Assembly (NCBI GenBank): GCA_031841125.1
Contig: CM063111.1
Span: forward strand, 60,883,535-60,947,534
Length of the DNA: 64,000 bases
From: Acanthococcus lagerstroemiae
Taxonomy: Eukaryota; Arthropoda; Insecta; Hemiptera; Eriococcidae
Direction: 5' to 3'
In this document: piece by piece, positions 27,421 to 38,817 of the stretch
Layout of the letters: every line of letters starts with the position of its first letter
Numbering within the stretch: position 1 is the stretch's first letter
Made by a program: the position numbers and the translations under genes
The notes under the pieces: model-generated
Seen by the model: only the letters and a program-made list of their open reading frames with translations
Database searches by the model: none
What the model was told of the DNA's origin: nothing

Positions 27421-28789
27421 CAGGGGCGCAATCAGAACTTCTTTTGGTGGGGGCTAGAATTTAGGGAAAAAAACTTGGGCAGGGGTGAAAGCTCGATTTG
27501 GTACCTACCTATTTTCATGAGCTGTAAATTTGTACGAACCTACGACGCAACGTAACCACATCAGACCATCGGCATCAATTTTTTTTTTCGTTTCAAAATT
27601 GATTTTGAAAGAATTTCGAAGAATTTTTGGAGGGGACACTATAGTTCTCTTCCTTAGTAGCGCCCTTGCTGATGGAGCAGTAATCCTCCCGTGAAAACAT
27701 GCCTTCTTAATTAAGTCACTATCATTGCACACGTAGGCCGAATTTTCCTTGCTTATGTAACAGTGTATTCGAGTCATATGACAAGCTAAATCGTGTTCAT
27801 TTTAATTCACCAAATTCTGTGACAATTTATGATTTCACATTGTCTTCAAACGTGATCTGAAAAAGTATATGATCTTCATCCTGCCATCCTATCGTTCGAA
27901 GATATCAATACCTGTATACTAAATTAAGCTTTTAATCCACGTTAAATATACTCGTACCTTGTTTCGTTATTGTTCAATAACAAATGCAAATTTGGCCAAC
28001 TGACAGAATGTTTCGATAATAAATCGATTTTTAAAATAGCCACTAGCTACGTGCTTGTGCCGATAACCACAGATTTTTTTGCAAGATGAAGGACGGGATG
28101 AAGTTTAAGTAGCATTGCTGCTATGTTGACCAGATGAGAGAAGACTACATTTTCTTTTCGATGCACGGGTCTGCAACTAATTATTTTCTGTGTAGGTGGA
28201 GCAGGCCATTCCCATAATAATTAAAAACGTGAAGTAAAGTGTAGCAGAAACACAAAAACGTACTTTTTGATGTGCTTACGAAAAAAAGGCCGTTCTTACG
28301 CTCAAGAATTCTATTGTATGGGAAGGGGACAGAATACTTCTTGGACAATCACACATTAATGTATTGCTTATTGCATGCTAGTGTCCCTCTGGTCATCGAT
28401 ACGATACTCAAAAGGGTAGTTTCCGGGGTCGTGGGTGCGGTGTCTGGGGAGCCAATTTGGCAGGAATGCATCGCCATGCGCTCCACCGTGGCAGAAATTA
28501 CCTATTGCATATTAGGATGATCGGAAAATTTACTCGAAAAATCTTTCTGCTATTAATAATATTTATAAATAGTACTGCAGAGTAGGCAATCAATGAACTA
28601 ATCGTGCATCTGTGTCATGCATAATATGTAATGAATCGAAGGATTTTCTTTAAGTCTTCAGTTCCCCACTACTGAGAATCTATTTTCAGAGGTGTCAAAC
28701 GAAATTACCTAGCTTATTTCAAAACTCTACGAAAAATCCGAGGCATATGTTACACTTGACATTTTCAAATACAAAGGTAGATAAAACGG

Positions 28790-28822
28790 GAAACTCTCTC
28801 TCTCTCTTTCTCTCTCTCTCTC
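28790..28822. repeat. CT microsatellite
   Basis: A nearly pure (CT)n run with one TTT interruption. Confidence 0.9.
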
Positions 28823-29319
28823 CAAACATTAAAAATCTGTTTTATTTAATTTTGAAATTTCAGATTTCAATGTTTTGTTACATGCGCAGAATTCTGTTCT
28901 TTTAAGAAGATAACAAAGTCAAAATATTCGACTCACGGAGACTGTTTTTTGAAATAATTTTCGCATCAAAAATGAAAACCTGGCAAAATTTGTATGACTT
29001 TTTCAGCCAAGTGTCGTAATTTTTCCCAATATAACAAAATAATTTTCCTTTCACATTTTTAGAAGGAGTAGATTGATTTTTTTGTCCTTCTCCCTCCCTA
29101 CTTCCTCCGCCTTCTATGATTTTTATGCTATTGTTTGTATGTGATAGTATAAATCGATTTAGATCTATTTTTTGCGGGGTGGGGGAACACGGGATTTTCC
29201 TTGGTATTTTAGTTCGAAACCACTTGACTATGGGTCATTCTTCAGAAACTGAAAATATTAAAGTGACATTTTTGTTAGGTTTCTGTTTTTTCTTCCACCC
29301 CCTCCTCCACCCCCCAATA

Positions 29320-29455
29320 ATATTTAGTTGATACTAGGGAGCTTCGCGGCCCAACCCCCGCCGTCACTCGCTTCGCTCGTGCTGGCCTGCAGTATCCCCC
29401 ATAATTTAGCGCCCTAGGCACGTGCCTATGTTGCCTATATGTAAATACGGCCCTG
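29320..29455. mobile_element. hAT-like element end
   Basis: The reverse complement of the sequence ending at 29,455 begins CAGGGCCGTATTTACATA and continues with a TAGGCAACATAGGCACG phrase. CAGGGCCG ends are common in hAT elements. The interior side is GC-rich with a CACTCGCTTCGCTCGTG block. No partner end is recognised nearby, so only one terminus can be supported. Confidence 0.45.
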
Positions 29456-29859
29456 GACGTCATAGTATCCTAAGTGTATCTTACCCTACATAAAAAATGT
29501 CGATGGAAATTATATGAAAACAACAGGGCGTTATACTATCCAGGAGCTCTTTCCTCCCCCAAGAACCCCCCCCCTGGGGTGGGCTACTCTCTGCAAATTT
29601 CCACCACAGCTGTCCTCCTCCATCACAGTCACTTTCCCCACCATGACGCCCTTCCTTACCGTGGCCGTCCTCCCTCTTCAGGAGCTCCCACCTCCACCGA
29701 GGATCCCCCTGGGGTAGGGTACTTCTGGTGAAACGTAAGATTAAGGTACAGGGGAGGCCACCAGGAATTTTTCCCCATGGAGGGGAAAGAGGAGGTGGCT
29801 TTTACTGTTTCGTGTATAGAGAGCCCTCCCCCACCACAAGTCCTCCTCGTCTTTCACCG

Positions 29860-30540
29860 TGACCCTCCTCCCAAGGGTAGGCTACCCCTGGAGAAATAAA
29901 CAATCAAGGGGCAGGGTAAGCAACCCGTAATGGGTTTTTCCTCCCAGAGGAGGCGGCGGTGGCGGCGAATTTTACTAAGCTCCCTCCTCCACCATGAATC
30001 CTCTCCCAAGGGTAGGTAGGCTACCCCTGGAAAAATGAGCAATTAAAGGGCAGGGTAGGCAACCCGCAATGGGTTTTTTCCTCCCGGAGGCAGTGGCGGC
30101 GGATTTTACTTATTTTAGTATCAAGGGGCAGGGTAGGCAACCCGCAGTGTTTTTTTTTCTCCCGGAGGCACCGTGCAGCCACGCAACCGCCGCCTATGAT
30201 TTTGGGAAAATTCTCAGTGAACAGATCTAATGAGATGATGATGACGTCATAAGGACCTGAGATTTCAGAGTCCAAGGTAGCTGGTCTGCCCTATTCATGA
30301 AGACTATGTCTGCCTTTATACAGCCATATCTTAAGTTAGACTATGTTTTATATCTTGCGACTAGAGATTTAGGAGATTAAGGGTAATTATGTCATTATAT
30401 GTCTTATTATGTTTTAAAACGAGATCTTTTATGTCTTGAAAGTAGCTGATCTGCCCCTGGAATTTTTCTGATTTTAGGTAGGCAACCCGCTGTGGGTTTT
30501 TTCTCCCGGAGGCGGCGGCGGATTTTACTTGTTTAGTATA
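29860..30540. repeat. GC-rich repeat units with GGCAGGGTAGGCAACCCG core
   Basis: The core GGCAGGGTAGGCAACCCG, followed by GGGTTTTT-CTCCC-GGAGGC and GGCGGCGG-TTTTAC, recurs at about 29,910, 30,050 and 30,130, with a partial copy at about 30,476-30,530. A CTCCCAAGGGTAGG-CTACCCCTGG preface is present in the first two. The first two are about 140 bases apart. GGGTAGGCTACCC is self-complementary, so each unit can fold. The open frames on either strand reflect the repeat. Confidence 0.75.
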
Positions 30541-30739
30541 TAGAGAGATGTAGTAAAGAATATCCAACAAGTTTACAAAGCAAGAGCATCAAAATTTAAG
30601 GAGGGAGACGATTTTTCTAAATTCTAGCCCCCTCCAAAAAAAAAAAGTTCTGGTTGAACCCCTGCCAAAATTCATATTTCATATTTTGGACCCAACATCC
30701 GAGGAATCGCTGTAATCTCCGTAAATAAAATCGACAAAG

Positions 30740-31430
30740 TGGGACCTTTTTAGATGCACGTACACATTATGACGATAGAAAGCTTGGATATTGGAAAGAT
30801 TGAAGAGTACAAATACCTGCAGAAAATAGTATTCTTTGTAGAGGATGAGAAAAGAGAAATAAGCACAAGAATCGCAAATACGTGGAGGCCATTTTAGGCC
30901 ATAAAATTCAGTTTAAAAAGTAAAATGAATTTACTAACAAATATACGAGCCTTTGAGATGGGTATGTGTTACCAGTGTTATGTCTGCCAGGCATGGGCTC
31001 TGACGAGGAAACAGGTTAAAAAACTTAGAAGTACTCAATATGCTATGCTTTGCAGGGTACTGAATATTCAACAAAGACAAGGTCAGTAGGGAAATTACAT
31101 AGCGAACCAAATACCGTGACATAGGTTAGATTGTGAAAAGTCTAAAAATGAAATATGCTGGGCATATGGCCAGAGAGGAGAACAACAAGCAGCAACTACC
31201 GGATACCTCTCGATATGAAAAAAAAGAAAAAGAAAAAAAAAGGGAAGACTAGCTACCAGATGAGTGGATGAAATAGTGAAATTTACAGGCCTGCAGGGGA
31301 CCAGCGGCACCCTTAATAGGTTATATTGAAAGCGGGTAGTAGATACTTATGTGTATGCCCAAAGATGGGCGGATTAGGATAGACGATGACTCACCTACAT
31401 TCATGCTGAACTATTCTGTACATGTAAAAC
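30740..31430 (+). pseudogene. RTE-like LINE 3' fragment (reverse transcriptase C-terminus)
   Basis: Conceptual plus-strand translation, across several frames, gives IGKIEEYKYLQKIVFF, EKREISTRIANTW, KMNLLTNIRAFE, AWALTRKQVKKLRSTQYAML and later GRLATR. These match in order the tail that follows the catalytic part of RTE/BovB-like and related reverse transcriptases (EYKYLG, a TRI..W block, QTWALT, AM, GRPPTRW). Stops and frame changes show it is inactive. Two other fragments of the same kind lie on the minus strand at 33.2 and 41.1 kb. Confidence 0.75.
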
Positions 31431-31979
31431 CGCCATACAACCAATCGAGGATATAATATAAACATATGTATGTGGATAAGAGGGGGGGGGGGCTTGCATA
31501 CAAGTTTTTCAAAGATGAACCTGAATATTTGTATTATTGGTACGTAGCAGTCCACTACAAATATGTTTCTTTCATTTCGAGTCATACCAAGCAACCATCT
31601 AAGCCCTCCCCTGGTCATCCGGCAATAATTTTTTCATGATTTACACTTCCTCGCTTTTCTGGCAGATATTTGCCATCGAGAATTCCACGATATTGCGTTC
31701 AACGAGGTCGCACAGTGTGCACGTGCGTCAGTAAACAAAGCAAAGCACATCCGCGAAGTGACGCACCTCGAGAACAAAATCTTTTTAAAAAGATAATAAC
31801 AGACAAGCGCCAGTCAGATATGTGTACGAAATCACTCTGGTAACACTGGCCATCGTATTACCGAAGTTACCGAAGAAAGGGAATGAAAGTTGAACAGAAA
31901 AAAAAAATAGGAAAAAAAGTTAAATGTATTTTTAGACAGATGTCTGCGTATACGTAAAATAGAGATTTTGCTGGCACAT
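31431..31979. other. Unassigned sequence
   Basis: AT-rich sequence with a G-run at 31,481-31,491 and an A-rich stretch near 31,900. Nothing recognisable. Confidence 0.4.
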
Positions 31980-32245
31980 TCGAAATCTCGAGCTAACGTC
32001 AGTGTCCCGCGTTATATTGGTCCCGTTTTTTTCTACGTTATCGAATTTTGTTCGTTTCAATTCTACACGTTTGAAATTTCGTCCGAAGCTTTCAGTTTTC
32101 ACTTTTTTTCGGGTATTTTCACGTGATCGTGCATGTGCCCCGTTGTATTTCCAAGTTCTGGTGTTTCGTTCGGCTCTTTCAAAGTGCCTGTCGGTGATTC
32201 GTAAATCTACGTGCTGAGTAGAGTTCGAACGTCTTGTTGTGAGTG
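31980..32245 (+). promoter_or_regulatory. CpG-rich island, possible untranslated first exon
   Basis: CpG density is clearly above its surroundings (CGAAATCTCGAGC, CCCGCG, CGTTATCG, CACGTGATCGTG) and the stretch ends in a TTGTTGTGAGTGTCG donor-like sequence near 32,239. CpG-rich unmethylated leaders also precede the two supported first exons at 23.2 and 43.8 kb. No long open frame explains it. It could be a third, non-coding 5' exon of the coiled-coil gene or simply unrelated sequence. Confidence 0.25.
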
Positions 32246-33239
32246 TCGTTCTCGATCTTTCTTTGTGATTTTATTACCGATAATTCTTGAAAAACTAGAT
32301 TATTCGGTGCATCACTGGAAATGGCTGAAGAAAAACTGAGATAGAAATCGTGCACGAGTTATCCTACAGTTCTGTTCTTTCTCCGACAGTTGTATCATAA
32401 GAGGAGCTGGCTGAGAAATTTTATTTTGTAATTTGGTTCATGTACCTATAACAAGTGTCAGCTCGGAGGCCAGCTAATCACAGCCCCAGTTTGAGGGGTG
32501 AACTTAATGGAAACATTACTTGATACTCGTACTTCGAAAAGACATGTTTTGAAACGTGCTGACCTCGAAATGCAACAGACTTTTTGTTACTGAACATCTG
32601 AACATCCCAGGTACTTTCACTGTCTGATCTACACATAAGATGACTTCGGGTTGTCGGAAAGCCTTACATCAGAGCCAATCCTGTAAGCGTGTAAGCTACA
32701 GAAAAATTCCAACGGTTTCATTAAACTCTGTATTTATATTTGGCTGGCAACCGAAAGTCGTCCTTAATGAAGAAAAAAGTCACGAAGACCAATGATTTTA
32801 TCAGTTTAAGGAAGTAGTCACATTCTGAGAGAAATTGGTACATATAGCAAAGCAATATGATGTAGCGTCCACTGCTCTTGGCAAGTATCCCCTTGCGAAT
32901 GCAAGACTTGGAAAATTAAGCCAACTCTGGCGTTCATTAGTATTGGACCGGAGCACAGTGGAATTAGAATTTAAATTTCCCCCGAAAATATATTTCCTAA
33001 TCACATAATAAATTATTACAGCCGGTGCAACAGCCAAGAAATTAAAGACCGCGCACCTGCAGTTACAGTATCTTGTAAATCTTAACAATGTCACCTAGGG
33101 ACGGATTCGCCGTATATTTTTTATTTATTTTCATCTATAGCCTTTTATTCGAACCGACCATGGCTGGGTGGGAGGCCGTCATGTCGAATGCACTCGGTTT
33201 TTGGCCCCTATTCCATTTCATCCTACCCTATAACATCCC
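32246..33239. other. Unassigned sequence
   Basis: No protein or RNA motif recognised. A 97-codon minus frame at 32,801-33,094 has no known features. Confidence 0.4.
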
Positions 33240-34150
33240 AAATTCTCATGTCAACTCGTCCCTCCACCTTGTCGGCAGTCTACCTCTTCTTCTTTTCCAC
33301 CCCCTTGACGACCATTCTTCGACTCCCATGTGTCTCCTCTCCTCAACACGTGTTCTGCGAAGCTCAGTTTGGCTTTTTCGACTCTCCGCCCTTACTATGG
33401 CATCGCCAAACCGTAAATTATTTAACCATTGGCCATTAATATTTACCCCCTTCCCTTCCCAATTTAGATTTCTAAAGATTTCTTCCAAAACCGCGTCAAA
33501 CAGATCCAGGGAAAGTGAGTCTCCTGTTATACTCCTTTTTGTATTCTAAATTCTTCCCCAACCCCGTCCATTCTTTAAGCTGTTGTTTTCTCATACATTG
33601 AGTATTTCCACGATGTTCCTACTTACGTACTTAGCCCCCTGTTTTCTTAATGCTTTCCAAACTGCCGCCTGTTTGGCCATGTCGAATGCTTTATTAAATT
33701 CTATACACATGAGGTCTAGTAGCATGTTGTACTCTCTTATTTTCACCAAAATTTGATTCAATGAGAAAACATAGTTAATGGTAGAATAGCACGTGTCCCC
33801 TTGTTTGATTCCAATCCTAAACCCTATAAATTCTATTTTTCAATTTTTTCCGAGTATCTTGCTTATATTTGACGAGAGGTTGATAGGGCTGTAGTTGTTC
33901 AAATTACTCCTATCACCTTTTTTATACAATAAAACTATTTCCGTTTGATTCCATTGTTTTGGTGTGAAGTTCGACTGAACGAATCTGCTGAACAAGTTTG
34001 CCATGGAGGGTGCAAGGGCATTCGCCATGATTCTCAGTACCTCATTCTCCATTCCATCCTGCTCCGTAGCTTTGTCTTCCTCTCTTTTTCCACGGTTTTC
34101 TAAACTTCCTCCTTCACCACTGAGGGCATGCCTTCCCCCTCCTTCCTTCC
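33240..34150 (-). pseudogene. RTE-like LINE reverse transcriptase fragment
   Basis: In minus-strand order: ALAPSMANLFSRF and EIVLLYKKGDRSNLNNY-SPINLSS (33,840-34,052; fingers domain), then FIGFRIGI, YVFSLNQILVKIREYN and EFNKAFDMA (about 33,610-33,840), then NINGQWLNNLRFGDAIV (where FADD would stand) fused to a GRLPTRWRDE tail (33,246-33,488). Block order is correct for an RTE/BovB-like enzyme, but the catalytic FADD is changed to FGDA, frames shift, and the segment between the catalytic block and the tail is partly deleted. Inactive. The plus-strand frames overlapping it are shadows. Confidence 0.8.
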
Positions 34151-34289
34151 CCTTCTATACTTTTCTCTTCTAAGAAGCCCTTTTCTTCTTTCTCTTCCTT
34201 CCCTCATTTGTTTAGAGTTTCCCTCCCATCCCCTTTTTTTTTTCATTCATTCATTTGTGTGAGGTGGCATTGCATGCGCCGAGTGCTCA

Positions 34290-35760
34290 GATTTTGTAGT
34301 CCATTGCACTATTCCTCAGGTTGCTATTAAAGATCAGCTCAGGAGCCTCACTTTTATAGCCAAAGTGAGAATTTTACTGAGCTCTATCCCTTTGACTTCA
34401 CTGGGTGTTGGATACTCTCTAGTCCCAGTGCTTCGCGCCTTGTCCCGGATATTGCTGGGCATTGACATATGATATGGATCGAGGTTTCTTCCTCTTCTCC
34501 ACGGTACCTACAGGAGCCGCTTTTCACCACTCTTATTTTATACCACATGTGTTTTGTGACCCCATGACCATTTAGTAGTCCGACCATGAGCCTTGCATGT
34601 TTCCTGTCAAGCCCTTGTAGGAACTTGGCATACTTACTGGGGGCGTCTCCTATCAGTGTTTTGCTGACTTTCATGCCACTGGCCAACCGCCAGTGCATTT
34701 CTGTCTGTTTATTTATCCAAGCCTTAACTTTGGATTTTATGACGCTGTATGCTACAGGAAGACACGGTCTGGGTGTGTCAGTTCCTTTTTTATGCCTTCC
34801 TTCGCTAGCTTGCCAGCGATCACGTTCCCTTTTATGCCGCAGTATCCCGGTGTCCATAGTATGGTGACATGGTTCTTCTAAGTAAGGGTGTATAATTTGT
34901 TAACACTCCGCCGCCACCAGGGATGTAGTTTGGTGTAACGATAGTGCCTTAATAGCCGATTGACTGTCCGTACAGATATAGATCTGCTTATTAACAAGGC
35001 CCTTCGGCTGGCTTCCATCAATGGCCACGGTGATCGCCATTACCTCTGCTTGGAGAATGTGCCATCGAATAGTTGTCAGCGCCTTTTGCATTCGTGATTT
35101 CGATTCCTACACTTTGCTCGTTCTTAGAGGCATCTGCAAACCACACATTCTCCTCTTTTCCTGGAATTCTTGGCCACCTCTTTCCCCAAGCCTCCCATGC
35201 AGGGATCAGCGCACGGTACTGCTTGTCAAAGAAGTGTTCCATCGCGATTCTATCCTTCAGCATCCCGAAGCATTCGTTCACCGTCCCGCCATCTCCCATA
35301 TCCTTCTGTGACCTGAAGGTTTGGTTGACCCAGACGATAAGCCCCCGTTATAGCAGCTACTTCTATAGCAGTGTGAAGTGGTGGCAAGAGCTTTTCCTAG
35401 TTCTGTCCGTCGGCATTCCAAAACGTATGTCTATCGTCCCCGCTATCTCCCATATCCTTCCATGGTCTGTTTTCTGGGCCTGGACGTTTGGTTGGCCCAG
35501 ATGATAACCCCATTATCGCAGCTGCTTCTATAGCAGTGTGCAGTGGTGACAGGGTTCAGGAGCTTTTAAGTACTTTCGTCAGTACCGTTCTCATTGCCCC
35601 CGTTGTCATCATGCACGCGAGCCGCTGGAGGTGGTCTAGTTCCTCTCTGACTTTGGCCAGTCGGATCCGGCCCCACCATACAGTGGCCACATATGTGATT
35701 CTGGGACGTATTACATTTCATCTCTTTTACGGTCGGTGTATAAATTCTTGAGAAATTTCA
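34290..35760 (-). pseudogene. LINE fragment with RNase H domain and C-terminal zinc knuckle
   Basis: On the minus strand the order is a GHCMVGPDP-like stretch (about 35,650-35,700), VWFADASKNEQSVGIEI (35,018-35,299; the D-S-K start of RNase H), then QAEVMAITVAI and IYICTDSQSAIKAL (34,900-35,091; E and D of the active site), then an HARLMVGLLNGHG stretch and an H-C-C knuckle around HIICQCPA (34,384-34,857). That layout fits an I/R1/Jockey-superfamily LINE that carries RNase H, a different family from the RTE-like fragment next to it. Frames change between blocks, so it is a relic. A tandem repetition of the GATAAGCCCC-CTTCTATAGCAGTGTG-like stretch occurs near 35,330-35,380 and 35,500-35,550. 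Confidence 0.75.
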
Positions 35761-36794
35761 TTGCTTCTTTAATTATTTACTCTCTACAAAAAAGTATTTT
35801 CTTGTAATTCCTTGCTTTTATAGCTGGTAGTAAATTTTGCCCACCAGCCAGTGCTTTACGCACCTTCTTGTTCGATCCGCTCTCCTCTAATATTTCTCTC
35901 ATCACCATTTGATTACATAAGTTACTGGAAAGTTTCCTGATGAGTCAATTTAGTTTATAGGATTTGGACCCGTGTATTTGGAAGTTTTGGATCGTTGAAG
36001 AGGAAAGGAAACGCAGGTATGGTGGGGGTAATGAAACTAAAAAGGTGAGTCGATATAGTACCTATTTTCTGGTAGTTCAAATCTCAAACTGCCTGAGTCT
36101 CATTTGACTGCCTACGTAGAGGAATTATTTCTTATTCGAATTTTCTACGGTAACGCAATCAGAATGATTCGAAGTGCGATGCTGCTGTCCCGCGAAATTT
36201 TCTTCGCACTTACATATCATGCCAACATTCTGACAGGGAACTCAATCTCAATAAACAAGGGTTAACAGCTGTTCTGGTAGTAAAGCAATCCGTCACCACC
36301 AGCCACCGAAGATATTGGCATAAAAATAATATGCCGCTAATTCCAAACTTATTTACGATTTTGAAATCGGACTCTCGACTTGTTTACCAACAGCTGATTC
36401 AGCTGATTGAAATGCAGCTTTTTGACGGGCTAGAAATTATTTGAACTTAATCTAATACAGAATAGCTTACAGGAAAAGTCTCGAATCTTTTGCGGCAGTA
36501 GTGATGAAGGGGAGTCAGCTTCCCGTAACACTTCTACGTACATTTATTTTTTACTTCGAACAAAGCTGAATTCGCAAATCGTAATAACCTTGCTACGAGT
36601 TTTTAAATTAGTATTAAAGTCATTAATCGTTGGAACGATTTTGTTTTCGGCGAAAAATTGACGAAGGGCAGCTACAACGGAGTGTTGAATAGCACGTAGG
36701 CATGTTTTTGTTTATGTTTGGGCATTTTATTAAGTTCGTAGATAGTATTCAAAGGTATATTTATACAGAGTCATTGAACTGTTGGTAACTGTCG
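35761..36794. other. Unassigned sequence
   Basis: AT-rich with no recognisable gene or repeat. Confidence 0.4.
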
Positions 36795-37275
36795 ACTGAT
36801 TACACTACTGAACAACTATTTTGCACAACGCATTTTGACAGGTGATTCTGAGGTACTTTTTAACGCTGAACACAATACTGCGATCCATTTTTCTCTATCA
36901 CGTCATAATTTGGAGTTCTGAACGACTGAAATTCGTTTCCATTTTGTTTTTGCAATGGAATAAGCGGTACCACTGACTGATATTATCAGTGTTATCAGAC
37001 TGTTATAACAGAAAACAAACAGACGGAATACACACCACTACACACAACCTCAACACACAACAATACGAATCAGTATGACCACATTCAGTTCCTAAACCTC
37101 TTTTTGAACACATTTAAGTAGTTGAATTTTTTATAATTTTTGATCAGAAGAACTAGACGTGATAGAGAAAAACGGCCGATGGCACTGTATTCAGCGTTGA
37201 AAAGTACTCAAGAATCATCTCCCTAAATGTATTGTGCAAACAAAAAATTTCATTTTGTTCAGTAGTGTTATCGAA
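36795..37275. mobile_element. Long imperfect palindrome (foldback-type MITE)
   Basis: The left arm (about 36,800-36,925) and the reverse complement of the right arm (about 37,145-37,272) share, in order, ACACTACTGAACA, TTTGCACAA, GATTCT-AG-TACTTTT, AACGCTGAA-ACA and TTTTTCTCTATCACGT. Arms are about 120-130 bases with a spacer of about 220 bases. There is no coding sequence. Foldback MITEs have this form; a transcript across it could form a long hairpin. Confidence 0.8.
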
Positions 37276-37384
37276 AGGAGGTCAGCTCATAGGGGGAAAA
37301 ATTTGTTGGAATTAAGACAACGGTAAAAATGAGGTATTTGTTGCTGTCACATGAGTGTTGACAACAATAAATTTCTTATACAGT

Positions 37385-37784
37385 TACGTTACCAGTGGCG
37401 GAACTACGATTTTTTTCGGGTGGGCACGGAAGGGCCGGATTGTTAAGGACGGAGATTTTTTGAATAAAACGCCGGCTTGAATGAAATTATGTACTTGTTA
37501 CAAAAATTTGTATATGTATGTACTTACATAATATTAACAATTAATATAAAAGAATACGACTATTTTTATGATGAAGAGCAAAATTCTCTACAACATTATC
37601 TAAATTTATACTTTTGGCAAATCGATTATAAGTATTTTATTTTTGAATTCTTTTCGTCTATTGTAAATGAGTTATTTTTCGTTAAAAAATTTCAGATCGT
37701 TCAAAAAAATTGGGCGGGCCAAAAAATTTTTTGGAAGGGCCTGGCCCACCCAGGCCCGCCCTTGGTTCCGCCACTGTACGTTAC
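37385..37784. mobile_element. hAT-type MITE with perfect 8-bp TSD
   Basis: The element spans 37,393-37,776 (384 bp). It starts CAGTGGCGGAACTACG, and the reverse complement of its end starts CAGTGGCGGAACCAAG. It is flanked on both sides by the identical octamer TACGTTAC (37,385-37,392 and 37,777-37,784). An 8-bp target duplication with CAGTGGCG ends is the hAT signature. It codes for no transposase; a plus-strand frame running through it into the flank is chance. Confidence 0.9.
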
Positions 37785-38817
37785 GTGGAACGACAACGAA
37801 AAGTGCTTTAAGGTTATAGACGTTAAGGAAATATTTATTTTTGAAAGTTGATATAAAACTTTTTGGAAATCGATGACACATTCTGTTTGGCCAGGGGAGC
37901 AGAGTTTTGATAACCACAAAATGAAGAATACATTAATCATAGACATAAATAGCGGGCGGTTTGGAGGCTTAGCCCCCTAAACCTTCTAGAAGCCCCTCCA
38001 AGACACACAAAATATTTTTAAAAAACAAAACTGAAATACCATATGAAAATAAGTTTTTAGCATTATTTTGATACGTTTCAGCCTCTCATGAGCCTCGCCC
38101 TGCAAGTTAGCTACTTGGACTCATAATATCAGTTATCATTTAATCTGGTTTAACACAGAGTTAAAGCGTTAAAGGTTCATATGGATAGCTGGGTAGTTAT
38201 TGTAAGTACTATCTGTTAATGGTTGTAGGTTATGGATAGTTACCAAAAAAAAAACCAACTACATGCTGTGAAAACAGCATCTTTATTATATGCTGAGAAA
38301 TATCTATTAGGTGGACCAAATAATCGTTATTTAACGGTTATTTCCAAATTTTAATCATTATTCGGTACTGAACCAACGGTCTCCGAGCTATTATCATTCA
38401 ATGAATAAACTGTTATTTACTTAGTCAAAAAGTTTTAAACAGGAAAACGACACTATGTTGCTTGTCTGAAAAATTATGGAAGAACATCGAGTATCAGTAT
38501 CTGGGGGCCATTCCCCAGAAACTGAAAATATTTTGTTAACAGCAAATTTTGAACTCTGTCTTTCGATTTTTTATTTTTATTTATTTCTTGGCGGAGGGGG
38601 GAGGGTTACACAATAACATCCGCAACAAATTCCACTAATTCAATTCATTAGACAGGACAATTACCATATTTTGAATGAAAAAAGCATAAGGAGATGTCCT
38701 ATGTCCATCGTCGTGGGTGCCATCTTGTTTCAATACCTGTTATTTTTCAGCTCTTTGTTTCAAGTTGTTTTCCCAATAAAGTGGTATTATTATTTAGAAA
38801 GATTTGAAGTACCTGTA
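37785..38817. other. Unassigned, TE-like remnants
   Basis: GGAGGCTTAGCCCCCTAAACC near 37,963 and GGCGGAGGGGGGAGGG near 38,588 look like worn transposon edges, but no pair of ends can be matched. No gene is visible. Confidence 0.35.

Larger units (their letters stand above)
27421..30664. mobile_element. Possible composite element bounded by CAGGGG inverted ends
   Basis: The left end starts CAGGGGCGCAATCAGAAC. The reverse complement of the right end starts CAGGGGTTCAACCAGAAC, and both continue inward with a shared GGGGGCTAGAATTTAG phrase at similar distance. This is good evidence that the two ends belong to one repeat family. Whether they bound one 3.2-kb element or are two separate copies is open: the flanking 8 bases do not match and the interior holds other repeats. 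Confidence 0.4.

Noticed and set aside
33088..33549. 153-codon plus-strand gene
   Set aside because: Shadow of the minus-strand LINE reverse transcriptase blocks, which are recognisable and in the right order.
34586..35504. Plus-strand genes of 93-143 codons
   Set aside because: They overlap the minus-strand RNase H LINE fragment, whose active-site blocks are clear.
37477..37851. 124-codon frame
   Set aside because: It starts inside a hAT-type MITE and runs across its right end into the flank, so it cannot be an old gene.
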